From the NCBI RefSeq assembly GCF_029837695.1, contig NZ_JAOEEA010000010.1, forward strand, positions 162,151 to 226,150: 64,000 nucleotides of DNA, given 5' to 3'. A model generated the notes under the pieces. The model saw only the letters and a list, made by a program, of their open reading frames with translations, searched no databases and was not told the DNA's origin. Source of the stretch: Pseudomonas sp. GD04019. Its GTDB lineage: Bacteria > Pseudomonadota > Gammaproteobacteria > Pseudomonadales > Pseudomonadaceae. Of this stretch, positions 52,517-60,194 are shown piece after piece. The position numbers were made by a program, and so were the translations under genes. Every line of letters starts with the position of its first letter. Position 1 is the stretch's first letter.

Positions 52517-53881
52517 TCAGCTCACGGTGCGCAGGCGCGCTCCGGCCTTGTGTCGCGCACAGCAGTTGGACTCGCCGACCACGAAGCGGCTGGGCGTTTC
52601 CACCCGGTCGATAGGCATGGCACAGCGATCACCGGACGGCAGACTAGCCTCGCACGTCGGCTGCTGGTAGTGCGCCAGCCACTGGCGGTACTGCTCCTCG
52701 GAGACGAAGCACTTGGCCGCCGCGTAGCTCATGGGGTTGTTCTGGTAGCGCGCGATGTCCTGCAGCGGGATGGTCAGGTGGCCGGCGCCCGGGTGATAGA
52801 CGACGAACACCACACCGAGCTTGGCCAGGCGCTCGAGGATCTGCTCGCCGCCCTGGCTGGCCAGGTCGTCGCGCTCGCGCTTGAGACGCTCCAGCTCATT
52901 CTGCAGCTGAGTTTCCTGCTCGGCGCGGTAGGCCAGCTCGACGTCGCGAATGGCCACCTGCTCCTTGAACTCCGCCACTGCGGCGGCAACCCGGGCCTGC
53001 AGCTCGGCATCGAACTGGGCGCGCAGGATGTCGGCCTCGGTACGGCCGTGGCGCTCCAGATCGCGCAGCTGACGGGACAGCTCCTCGCGGGTCTGCTGCA
53101 TACCATCGGCCTGGGCGCCCAGCTGTTCCTTGAGGCTGGCATTCAGCTCTTCCTGCTGGCGCAGGGCCTGGTGCAGGTTGTGGATCTCGGTCTGCAGCGA
53201 GCGCTGGCGCTCATCGGCAGCCAGCTTGAAGCGGGCCTGCTCTTCCTCGTACTGCTTGCCCAGGGTGCTGATGCGCAGGCGCTGCTGCTTGATCAGCTGG
53301 GCGGTCTTCAGGCGATGCTCCTGCTCCTTGCGCTCGGCCTGCTTATCGGCCTCATCGCGAGCGGCATCCGGCGCCTGCCATTTGTCTTCGGCGGCCACCT
53401 GCAGGCGCTCCGGCAGCACCACGGCGGTCTCTTCTTCCGCCAGCAGGCCGAGGGCGTTGCGCTTGACCACGTCGCGGATCACCGCCAGGTCGTTCTTGCC
53501 CGGCGCCAGGCTGGGGTCCCACAGGTGCATCTGGTGCCAGGACACCGGGCACTGGCTGCGGCAGGCCAGGCGGATCGGGCCGGCGCCGAGGTCCGGGCCG
53601 CGTCCGGCGTTGTCGGCGAGATGGCGCAGCGGCAGGTTCCAGCCCTTGTCGGCCGCGCCACTCTCGTCGAAGTCCAGGTAGAAGAACACCGCGGCACGCA
53701 CCATCAAACGCGGATTGATCAGCACATAGGCCATGCGCATCTGCTGGTCGGCGAACTCGGGCATGCTCACCACGTTGTCGAGCAGGGCCTCGAACTCGGG
53801 GAAGAGCATTTGCTTGCAGACGCCCTGTTCATTGAAGAACAGCACCGCCTCAACCATCTGCGCTTTGTTCTGCATGCTCAT
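52517..53881 (-). CDS. Coiled-coil protein with N-terminal globular and C-terminal Cys-rich parts
   Basis: 454 residues from ATG 53881 (GAGG seven bases upstream). An N-terminal domain of about 165 residues (FPEFEALLDNVVSMPEFADQ) is followed by a 220-residue coiled coil (AERKEQEHRLKTAQLIKQQR ... NELERLKRERDDLASQGGEQ). A C-terminal part has several cysteines (TCEASLPSGDRCAMP, SNCCARHK) that look like a metal site. SMC-like in appearance only; there is no Walker motif. Function unknown, possibly a scaffold. Confidence 0.8.
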   Translation of the reverse strand: MSMQNKAQMVEAVLFFNEQGVCKQMLFPEFEALLDNVVSMPEFADQQMRMAYVLINPRLMVRAAVFFYLDFDESGAADKGWNLPLRHLADNAGRGPDLGAGPIRLACRSQCPVSWHQMHLWDPSLAPGKNDLAVIRDVVKRNALGLLAEEETAVVLPERLQVAAEDKWQAPDAARDEADKQAERKEQEHRLKTAQLIKQQRLRISTLGKQYEEEQARFKLAADERQRSLQTEIHNLHQALRQQEELNASLKEQLGAQADGMQQTREELSRQLRDLERHGRTEADILRAQFDAELQARVAAAVAEFKEQVAIRDVELAYRAEQETQLQNELERLKRERDDLASQGGEQILERLAKLGVVFVVYHPGAGHLTIPLQDIARYQNNPMSYAAAKCFVSEEQYRQWLAHYQQPTCEASLPSGDRCAMPIDRVETPSRFVVGESNCCARHKAGARLRTVS

Positions 53882-54087
53882 GGATTTTCCTCAAGGCCAC
53901 CGGGATCACGATCGGCGCGCTACGGTTGTTCCGCGCGTGCACATAACCTGCGAAGCAGGCGCCATCCATTGTTTCAGGCAAGTCTAGGGGAAAACGGAAC
54001 GCGGGCAATGTGACTGGGTTGGCAGCGCCCTGCCACCGCGCGGCAGCAGACCGGCGGCAGGGTGAAACTGTGACGGGCTGGGCGTTA
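53882..54087. other. Intergenic stretch before the MITE-like element
   Basis: About 200 bp upstream of the coiled-coil gene, expected to hold its promoter. No gene or clear signal is seen apart from GC-rich short repeats near 54030-54070. Confidence 0.4.
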
Positions 54088-54230
54088 GAGCCTGCTTACG
54101 ATCTCGCGAGCTAGAGATAAACGGTGGCGAGAACAGCCGAGGACGCGGAGTTTACGAGTGGTAAATGAGCAGTCCGAGGCTGTTTTCAACACCGTTTAGC
54201 CGACGCGCAGCAGATCGTAAACAGGTTCTC
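54088..54230. mobile_element. MITE-like palindromic element, 143 bp
   Basis: Imperfect terminal inverted repeats: GAGCCTGCTTACGATCT at the left, and the reverse complement of the right end reads GAGAACCTGTTTACGATCTG. Inner arms continue the symmetry (AAACGGTG ... GAGAACAGCC against GGCTGTTTTCAACACCGTTT). No open frame inside, so non-autonomous. The right end reaches the stop codon of the NTF2-like gene, suggesting insertion at its 3' end. I recall closely related copies dispersed in Pseudomonas genomes. Confidence 0.7.
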
Positions 54231-54660
54231 AGGCCTTGGCGGCAGCCAGGTAGGGCGCCAGACGGCGGCCCATTTCCTCACCGAGCGCCTGCAAACCGCT
54301 CATCGGACGGACCATCACCTCGAACTCGACGATCTTGCCGCTCTCGTCGAAGCGGATCATGTCGATGCCCTTGAGCTCGCGCTCACCGACGCGGGCGGAG
54401 AACTCCAGCACCACATTCAAACCATCGGCACTGACCAGTTCGCGGTGATAGGCGAAGTCCTGGAACACCTGCAGCACGGTATTGAGGATCAGATTGACCG
54501 CCTGCGCGCCCGGATAGGGGCTGTGCGCCATCGGCGAGCGGAAGACCGCCTGGGCATGCAGCAGCTCGGGCAGCTGGCGCAGATCCTTGGCGGCGATGAA
54601 TTGGTGCCAACGCTGCAGGCTGGCAGCGGCCGCCGGTTGCAATTGCAGATCGGTGGACAT
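54229..54660 (-). CDS. NTF2/SnoaL-like small protein
   Basis: 143 residues from ATG 54660 (AAGGAGAAA upstream). SnoaL/NTF2-like pattern: LQRWHQFIAAKDLRQLPELL, VFRSPMAHSPYPG, then a strand-rich C-terminal half with ELKGIDMIRFDESGKIVEFE. Such folds are cone-shaped small-molecule binders or isomerases/hydratases. It follows the fadH gene's direction but lies downstream of it by about 60 bases, so may be co-transcribed. The stop codon overlaps the end of the MITE-like element. Confidence 0.82.
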   Translation of the reverse strand: MSTDLQLQPAAAASLQRWHQFIAAKDLRQLPELLHAQAVFRSPMAHSPYPGAQAVNLILNTVLQVFQDFAYHRELVSADGLNVVLEFSARVGERELKGIDMIRFDESGKIVEFEVMVRPMSGLQALGEEMGRRLAPYLAAAKA

Positions 54661-54697
54661 GGGGTTTCTCCTTGTTGTTATGCGCCACATAGCAAAC

Positions 54698-54716
54698 GCC
54701 CCGCACTGGGCGGGGC
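54698..54716 (-). terminator. GC hairpin between fadH and the NTF2-like gene
   Basis: GCCCCGC and GCGGGGC, 7-bp arms, just after the fadH stop. Only a short T stretch follows on the minus strand (GTTTGC), so read-through into the next gene is likely. Confidence 0.5.
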
Positions 54717-54723
54717 ATTTTCG

Positions 54724-56757
54724 TTACAGCTCGGCGGCGAGGCGCGAGCCCTGGTTGATCGCCCGCTTGGCGTCCAGCTCGGCCGCCACGTCGGCGCCAC
54801 CGATCAGGTGCACGCTCTGGCCGGCGGCGACCAGGCCATCCTGCAGCTCGCGCAGCGGGTCTTGGCCTGCGCAGACGATCACGGTGTCGACCGGCAGCAC
54901 CTGCGGCTCGCCCTCGGCGATGCGGATGTGCAGGCCGGCGTCGTCGACCTTGAGGTACTCGACCGAGTTGAGCATCTGCACGTTCTTGTTCTTCAGGCCG
55001 GTACGGTGGATCCAGCCGGTGGTCTTGCCCAGGCCGTCGCCGACCTTGGTCTTCTTGCGCTGCAGCAGGAACACTTCACGGGCAGCCGGATGCACCTCGG
55101 CCTTGATCCCGGCGATGCCGCCACGGGCGTCCAGCGCGGTGTCGATGCCCCACTCCTTCCAGAACGCATCGCGGTTCAGGCTGGTGGTCTCGCCGGCGTG
55201 GGTGATGAACTCGGAGACGTCGAAGCCGATGCCGCCGGCGCCGATCACCGCGACCTTCTGGCCGACCGGCTTGCGCTGCAGGATGGCGTCCAGGTAGCTG
55301 ATCACCTTGGCGTTGTCGATGCCTTCGATGGCCGGGGTACGCGGGGCGATGCCGGTGGCCAGGATGATCTCGTCATAGCCGCCCTTGGCCAGGTCATCGA
55401 CCGACACTCGGGTATTCAGGCGCAGGTCGACACCGGTGGTTTCCAGCTTCTTCTTGAAGTAGCGCAGAGTCTCGTAGAACTCTTCCTTGCCCGGCACGCG
55501 CTTGGCCACGTTGAACTGGCCGCCGATCTCGCCGGCTGCATCAAACAGGGTCACGCTGTGGCCGCGCTCGGCCGCCACGGTAGCGGCGGCCAGACCCGCC
55601 GGGCCGGCGCCGACCACGGCGATCTTCTTCACGGTGGCGGTGGGGATGTAGTTCAGCTCGGTCTCGTGGCAGGCACGCGGGTTGACCAGGCAACTGGTCA
55701 GCTTGCCGCCGAAGGTGTGGTCCAGGCAGGCCTGGTTGCAGCCGATGCAGGTGTTGATCTCGTCGGCGCGGCCGGCGGCGGCCTTGTTGACGAAGTCCGG
55801 GTCGGCGAGGAACGGACGGGCCATGGAGACCATGTCGGCGTCACCTTCGGCCAGCACCTGCTCGGCCACTTCCGGGGTGTTGATGCGATTGGTGGTGCAC
55901 AGCGGGATGCTGACTTCGCCCTTGAGCTTGGCGGTGACCTTGGTGAAGGCCGCACGCGGCACCTTGGTGGCGATGGTCGGGATACGCGCTTCGTGCCAGC
56001 CGATACCGGTGTTGATGATGGTAGCGCCGGCCTTCTCGATGGCCTTGGCCAGCAGGACGATCTCGTCCCAGGTGCTGCCGCCCTCGACCAGGTCGAGCAT
56101 GGACAGGCGGTAAATGATGATGAAGTTCGGGCCTACGGCCTCGCGCACGCGGCGGACGATTTCCACCGGCAGGCGCATGCGGTTCTCGTAGCTGCCACCC
56201 CAGCGGTCGGTGCGGTGGTTGGTGTGGGCGGCGAGGAACTGGTTGATGAAGTAGCCCTCGGAACCCATGATCTCGACCCCGTCGTACTCGGCCTGCTGGG
56301 CCAGCAGGGAGCAGGTGACGAAGTCCTGGATCTGCTTCTCGATGCCTTCCTCGTCCAGCTCACGCGGCTTGAACGGGTTGATCGGCGCCTGGATGGCGCT
56401 CGGCGCCACCGACTTCGGGCTGTAGGCATAGCGCCCGGCATGCAGGATCTGCATGGCGATCTTGCCGCCCGCCTCGTGCACCGCCTTGGTGACGATCTTG
56501 TGCTTCTCGGCTTCCTCGACGGTGGTCAGCTTGGCCGCGCCGGAGTACACGCCACCCTCCTCGTTCGGGCCGATGCCGCCGGTGACCATCAGGCCGACGC
56601 CGCCACGGGCACGCTCGGCGAAGTACGCTGCCATGCGCTCGAAGCCGTTCGGCTTCTCTTCCAGGCCGGTGTGCATGGAGCCCATTAGGGTGCGGTTCTT
56701 CAGGGTGGTGAAACCCAGGTCCAGGGGGGCCAGCAGGTTCGGGTAGGCGTTGCTCAT
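54724..56757 (-). CDS. fadH: 2,4-dienoyl-CoA reductase (NADPH)
   Basis: 677 residues from ATG 56757 (GTGGAG six bases upstream). N-terminal old-yellow-enzyme FMN barrel (FTTLKNRTLMGSMHTGLE, HTNHRTDRWGGSYENR), the 4Fe-4S ligands CIGCNQAC ... SCLVNPRAC in the middle, then an FAD/NADPH domain (VVGAGPAGLAAATVA, AVIGAGGIGFDVSEF). It reduces 2,4-dienoyl-CoA during breakdown of unsaturated fatty acids. Divergent from the nitrilase-fold gene. Confidence 0.94.
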   Translation of the reverse strand: MSNAYPNLLAPLDLGFTTLKNRTLMGSMHTGLEEKPNGFERMAAYFAERARGGVGLMVTGGIGPNEEGGVYSGAAKLTTVEEAEKHKIVTKAVHEAGGKIAMQILHAGRYAYSPKSVAPSAIQAPINPFKPRELDEEGIEKQIQDFVTCSLLAQQAEYDGVEIMGSEGYFINQFLAAHTNHRTDRWGGSYENRMRLPVEIVRRVREAVGPNFIIIYRLSMLDLVEGGSTWDEIVLLAKAIEKAGATIINTGIGWHEARIPTIATKVPRAAFTKVTAKLKGEVSIPLCTTNRINTPEVAEQVLAEGDADMVSMARPFLADPDFVNKAAAGRADEINTCIGCNQACLDHTFGGKLTSCLVNPRACHETELNYIPTATVKKIAVVGAGPAGLAAATVAAERGHSVTLFDAAGEIGGQFNVAKRVPGKEEFYETLRYFKKKLETTGVDLRLNTRVSVDDLAKGGYDEIILATGIAPRTPAIEGIDNAKVISYLDAILQRKPVGQKVAVIGAGGIGFDVSEFITHAGETTSLNRDAFWKEWGIDTALDARGGIAGIKAEVHPAAREVFLLQRKKTKVGDGLGKTTGWIHRTGLKNKNVQMLNSVEYLKVDDAGLHIRIAEGEPQVLPVDTVIVCAGQDPLRELQDGLVAAGQSVHLIGGADVAAELDAKRAINQGSRLAAEL

Positions 56758-56858
56758 GGTCATCTCCACAGCGTCGGGCTTATCACGGTCTGCCACGCAC
56801 TGATTCGCACGTGGTCGTTGTTGCGGCAGACGATAAAGAGCGACCGCCGACCGCTCAA

Positions 56859-56885
56859 TGATCGAAAAGCACAAGTTATTGATCG
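56859..56885. promoter_or_regulatory. Direct repeat TGATCG at 21-bp period, candidate AraC-family site
   Basis: TGATCG at 56859-56864 and 56880-56885, each followed by a purine-rich AAA/TAA stretch. The 21-bp period is two helical turns on one DNA face. It lies in the 201-bp gap between divergent fadH and the operon that ends with an AraC-type gene. Confidence 0.4.
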
Positions 56886-56958
56886 TAACTGACAGCCCGA
56901 CTAGGCAAAGGCGACGCCTTGCCCTAGGCTGGCGGCTTTATTTCCACCAGGCCTCATC

Positions 56959-58074
56959 ATGCTCAAGTTGCTCCACCGCACCTTCTGGCTGCTGCTCGTC
57001 ATCCTGCTGATCGCCTACGCCACCTGGATCCAGTGGCGGCCCGCCAGCCATTTCCTCAGCGACCTGCGCAGCTCGCTGGCCTTCAGCCTGGGCAGCGACC
57101 AGGGCCGCGGCAACCTGCTGGGCATCCAGCCCGAGCTGTACCGCGCCGACTACCGCAGTTCCCTGCACCTGCACCGCAAGCTGGCCGCCTACCTGGACCA
57201 GGCCCAGAGCCAAGGCCTGCTCAACCCGAAGACGGTGGTGGTGCTGCCCGAACATATCGGCACCTGGCTGGTGGCGGTCGGCGAGAAGCGCGAAGTATTC
57301 GCCGCCCGCGACCTGGCCGAAGCCCGCATCTGGCTGGGCCTCAGCCATCCTCTGGAGCTGATCCGCGCGCTACTGGCCAACCAGGGCACGGCGCGCTTCA
57401 GCGACGCCCTGCTGCGGATGAAGGCCGAGCAGATGGCCGCCGACTACCAGAACCTGTTTGGCGGCCTGGCCGAGACCTACGGAGTGACCATAGTCGCCGG
57501 CTCCATCGTGCTGCCGGAACCTCGCGTCGAGGAAGGCATGCTGCAGGTCGGCGACGGCCCGCTGTACAACGTCAGCCTGGTGTTCGGCAGTGACGGCATG
57601 CCGCTCGGCCAGCCCCAGCGCAAGGTGCTGCCACATCGCGACGAGGACAGCTTCACCGCTGCAGCCTCAGACCAGGCGCTACACGTAGTCACAACCCCGG
57701 CCGGTCGCCTGGGCGTGCTGATCGGCACCGACAGCTGGCGGGCGGAGAGCTACGCCCCACTGGTCGCGCAACAGGTGGAGCTGCTGGCAGTGCCGGCCTT
57801 CCTGCATGGCAACGACCATTGGAACGGCATCTGGTCCGGTACTCCCAACGACCTGCGCAGCCGCGCCAGGGAGCTCAGCGAGGGCGAGGCCTGGTTGCGC
57901 CACTCCCTGCCGGCGCAGCTGCAGGAGACGCCCGCCCGCGCCGGTATCGCCGTGTTCATGCGCGGTCAGTTGTGGGGCCTGGGCAGCGACGGCCGCAGCA
58001 TGGCGGTGCAGCGCGACCACCACCAGGTGGTCGACGAAGCGCCCGGCGCGCGCCTGCTCAACCTGTGGCTGTGA
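56959..58074 (+). CDS. Membrane-anchored nitrilase-fold protein, likely lacking the catalytic Cys
   Basis: 371 residues with one N-terminal helix (7-24). It resembles carbon-nitrogen hydrolases: the Glu region TVVVLPEHIG, a Lys in PQRKVLPHRDED, and the nucleophile region GRLGVLIGTDSWRAE (about 250-263). In true nitrilases the last reads I-C-x-D; here it is I255-G256-T257-D258, so the Cys is missing. The protein may be catalytically dead or use another residue. Two bases separate its stop from the AraC gene, so the two are one operon. It may serve as a sensor or binding partner. Confidence 0.75.
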   Translation: MLKLLHRTFWLLLVILLIAYATWIQWRPASHFLSDLRSSLAFSLGSDQGRGNLLGIQPELYRADYRSSLHLHRKLAAYLDQAQSQGLLNPKTVVVLPEHIGTWLVAVGEKREVFAARDLAEARIWLGLSHPLELIRALLANQGTARFSDALLRMKAEQMAADYQNLFGGLAETYGVTIVAGSIVLPEPRVEEGMLQVGDGPLYNVSLVFGSDGMPLGQPQRKVLPHRDEDSFTAAASDQALHVVTTPAGRLGVLIGTDSWRAESYAPLVAQQVELLAVPAFLHGNDHWNGIWSGTPNDLRSRARELSEGEAWLRHSLPAQLQETPARAGIAVFMRGQLWGLGSDGRSMAVQRDHHQVVDEAPGARLLNLWL

Positions 58075-58075
58075 G

Positions 58076-59116
58076 ATGAAGCCGAGCCGCGTCCGCCTCG
58101 GCGACCTGTCCGTCGCCTTCGTCCACGGTCTGGTGGCCGCCCTGGCCGAGAAAAGCCTGGCCGCCGACGATCTGCTGCGCCAGTTCCGCCTGGACGCCGC
58201 CCGCCTGGCCCTGCCGCGCGAGCGCTTGTCGATTCCGCGCTACATGCGCCTGGGCCACAGCGCCATCGGCCTGTGTGGAGATCGCGCCCTGGGCCTGGAG
58301 ATGGGCCGCCACAGCCGCATCAGCCAGGCCGGCCTGGCCGGCGTCACGGCCGGGCAGGCACCGACCCTGCGCGAGGCGGCGCGCACGCTGATCCATTTCG
58401 AACCACTTTACGCCCACAACTACCGCGGGCAGTCGAGTTTCACCGAAGACACTGGTGGCGCCTGGTTGAGCTTCTACTCGATCAGCCCCTACAACGACTT
58501 CAATCGCTTCGTGGTGGATTCGGTGCTCTCCAGCTGGCGCCACCAGCTCGGCGCCCTGCTGGGCGAAACGCTGGTGGTGGAACGGGTGGAGATCGAGTTC
58601 CCCGCGCCGGACTATGCCGAGCGCTACGAAACCTGTTTCGGCTGCCCGGTGGAATTCGGCGCCGCCCACAACCGTCTGCGCCTGGCCAACGCCAGCCTCG
58701 ACCAGCCGCTCTCCCAGCACTGCCCCAGCACCTGGCAGCAACTGCTGGAACTGGCCGAACGGGAGCTGGAGCAATTGACCCGCACCCGCAGCCTGCGCGA
58801 ACGCATCACCCATCTGCTCGGGCCGATGCTGCACGGCCGCGAGCCGGAACTGGACGAAGTGGCGAGGAAATTACAGCTGCCGAGCTGGACGCTTCGGCGC
58901 AAGCTGGCCGAGGAAGGCACGCAGTTCCGCACCCTGCTCAATGAAACGCGGCGGGATCTGGCGATGGCCTATATCCGCGATACTGAACTGGCCTTCGGCG
59001 AGATCGCCTACCTGCTCGGCTTCGCCTCGGCGGAGGCGTTCCAGCGCGCCTTCAAGCGCTGGAGCGGGCAGACTCCAGGGGAGTTCCGCCGCAGCCAGCG
59101 TCTACAGGCGACTTGA
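58076..59116 (+). CDS. AraC-family regulator with Arabinose_bd-type N-terminus
   Basis: 346 residues. N-terminal part (GHSAIGLCGDRALGLEMGRH) is the OruR/ArgR-like 'Arabinose_bd' sensor region of Pseudomonas AraC proteins. The C-terminal double helix-turn-helix has ELDEVARKLQLPSWTLRRKL and FGEIAYLLGFASAEAFQRAF, then KRWSGQTPGEFRR. It is translationally close to the nitrilase-fold gene. The 21-bp-period repeat upstream of the operon is a candidate target. Confidence 0.88.
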   Translation: MKPSRVRLGDLSVAFVHGLVAALAEKSLAADDLLRQFRLDAARLALPRERLSIPRYMRLGHSAIGLCGDRALGLEMGRHSRISQAGLAGVTAGQAPTLREAARTLIHFEPLYAHNYRGQSSFTEDTGGAWLSFYSISPYNDFNRFVVDSVLSSWRHQLGALLGETLVVERVEIEFPAPDYAERYETCFGCPVEFGAAHNRLRLANASLDQPLSQHCPSTWQQLLELAERELEQLTRTRSLRERITHLLGPMLHGREPELDEVARKLQLPSWTLRRKLAEEGTQFRTLLNETRRDLAMAYIRDTELAFGEIAYLLGFASAEAFQRAFKRWSGQTPGEFRRSQRLQAT

Positions 59117-59125
59117 GAACGAGCC

Positions 59126-59212
59126 TTACAGCTCGGTGGCATCTTCGGCCGGGTCGGCCGGATCATGCTCGATAGCGTGGGATTCCAGCAGCTCTTCGAC
59201 GTAGTCATCCAT
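59126..59212 (-). CDS. 28-residue acidic small protein
   Basis: A short frame, 28 codons, with a strong ribosome site AGGAGG eight bases before ATG 59212 and a TAA at 59126-59128. It has eleven acidic and no Lys or Arg residues (MDDYVEELLES at the start; DPADPAEDATEL at the end). The first half could form an amphipathic helix. Convergent with the AraC gene and upstream of nothing on its strand. The Shine-Dalgarno match, GC-biased third positions and extreme composition argue for a translated peptide; I recognise no family. Confidence 0.6.
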   Translation of the reverse strand: MDDYVEELLESHAIEHDPADPAEDATEL

Positions 59213-59317
59213 AGGTTCTTCCTCCTGTCGTTAGGTCTTGATTGAAACAAAGACCATGCCAACAGACTGAAGATTCCCAATGACAAAACGGTGACGACGA
59301 AACTTTTCCGCCAGATG

Positions 59318-59352
59318 CGAAAAGCCCCCAGCTCTTGCGAACTGAGGGCTTC
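59318..59352 (-). terminator. Terminator of the tRNA-Val/tRNA-Asp transcript
   Basis: AAGCCCCCAG (59322-59331) pairs with CTGAGGGCTT (59342-59351), with one mismatch, and is followed on the minus strand by TTTTC. It lies nine bases after the tRNA-Asp 3' end. Confidence 0.8.
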
Positions 59353-59360
59353 TCTGTATA

Positions 59361-59437
59361 TGGCGCAGCGGACGGGACTCGAACCCGCGACCCCCGGCGT
59401 GACAGGCCGGTATTCTAACCGACTGAACTACCGCTGC
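59361..59437 (-). tRNA. tRNA-Asp (anticodon GTC)
   Basis: 77 nt with encoded CCA. Acceptor stem GCAGCGG/CCGCTGC, D-arm TAGTTCAGTCGGTTA, anticodon stem-loop CCGGCCTGTCACGCCGG with GTC, T-arm GCGGGTTCGAGTCCCGT. Near identical in its loops to E. coli tRNA-Asp. Confidence 0.96.
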
Positions 59438-59458
59438 GCGTCGGTCTCGCAAGAGATA

Positions 59459-59534
59459 TGGTGGGTGATGACGGGATCGAACCGCCGACCCTCTGCTTGT
59501 AAGGCAGATGCTCTCCCGGCTGAGCTAATCACCC
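59459..59534 (-). tRNA. tRNA-Val (anticodon TAC)
   Basis: 76 nt with encoded CCA. Acceptor GGGTGAT/ATCACCC, D-arm TAGCTCAGCCGGGAGAGC, anticodon loop CTTACAA with TAC, T-arm CGGCGGTTCGATCCCGTC. It is 21 bp upstream of tRNA-Asp on the same strand, so they share a transcript. Confidence 0.96.
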
Positions 59535-59645
59535 GAGTAGCCTTGCGAGGTGGCGCAATTTACGCAGAGGCCTTTGCTAAGTCAATACCCTGCTTGAAAT
59601 TTTTCTTCAGGATCGGTTTTTACGACGGTTCTGCTCATGCCCGAT

Positions 59646-59666
59646 ACGGGTGCCGAGGGCACCCGT
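59646..59666 (-). terminator. Hairpin after xcpZ
   Basis: ACGGGTGCC and GGCACCCGT, 9-bp perfect arms around GAG, 16 bases after the xcpZ stop. No clear T run on the minus strand. Confidence 0.6.
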
Positions 59667-59681
59667 CTGGTGCAATCGCAA

Positions 59682-60194
59682 TCAACCCGCGCGCAGCAGC
59701 AGGCGAGTCGTCACCAATCCTTTCTCGGCCCGCTCCAGTCCCGCTTCGTCGACCCGCACGCCCTGCTCCTCCAGGCTCACCAGCCAGCGCAACAGGCGCG
59801 CGAACTCGGTTGGCTGCAGGCTGACCTGCAGGCCACCGTCGCCCTGGTTGTCCAGGCGCTCGACATTCAGGCCCTGGCTGGCCGCGCTGCCGGTCACCAG
59901 GCCCTGCAGGGCAGTGGCGTCGATGCTGACCTGCGGACGCCCCTGCAGCGAGCGCACCTGCGGCGCATGCTCCTGCAGGTAGGCATGCAGCGCCCGCTGC
60001 TGCTGGAGGAAACTGCGCGCCTGCTCCAGGTTCTGGCTGACCGGCCGCCACAGCAGCAGATAGAGCAGCACCAGCGCCAGGAAGCCGCCGAGCAGCACCA
60101 ATGCCAGACGGTCACGCGCGGGCATCCCCTGCCAGCGGGCGGTCAGCGGATGATGGGCGACCCGCGCCTGTAGTTGCGAAGCCAAGCCGCTCAT
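59682..60194 (-). CDS. xcpZ: Type II secretion protein M (XcpZ/GspM)
   Basis: 170 residues. Short cytoplasmic start, one transmembrane helix at about 31-49 (ALVLLGGFLALVLLYLLLW), then a periplasmic ferredoxin-like fold (RSFLQQQRALHAYLQEHAPQ). It forms the inner-membrane platform with XcpY. Last gene of the operon; start overlaps the xcpY stop (ATGA). Confidence 0.9.
   Translation of the reverse strand: MSGLASQLQARVAHHPLTARWQGMPARDRLALVLLGGFLALVLLYLLLWRPVSQNLEQARSFLQQQRALHAYLQEHAPQVRSLQGRPQVSIDATALQGLVTGSAASQGLNVERLDNQGDGGLQVSLQPTEFARLLRWLVSLEEQGVRVDEAGLERAEKGLVTTRLLLRAG

Noticed and set aside
52517..53881. SMC-type chromosome segregation ATPase
   Set aside because: Only the coiled coil is similar; there are no Walker A or B motifs.
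59231..59452. Protein-coding frame over the tRNA region on the minus strand
   Set aside because: It overlaps tRNA-Asp and its terminator and has no ribosome site.
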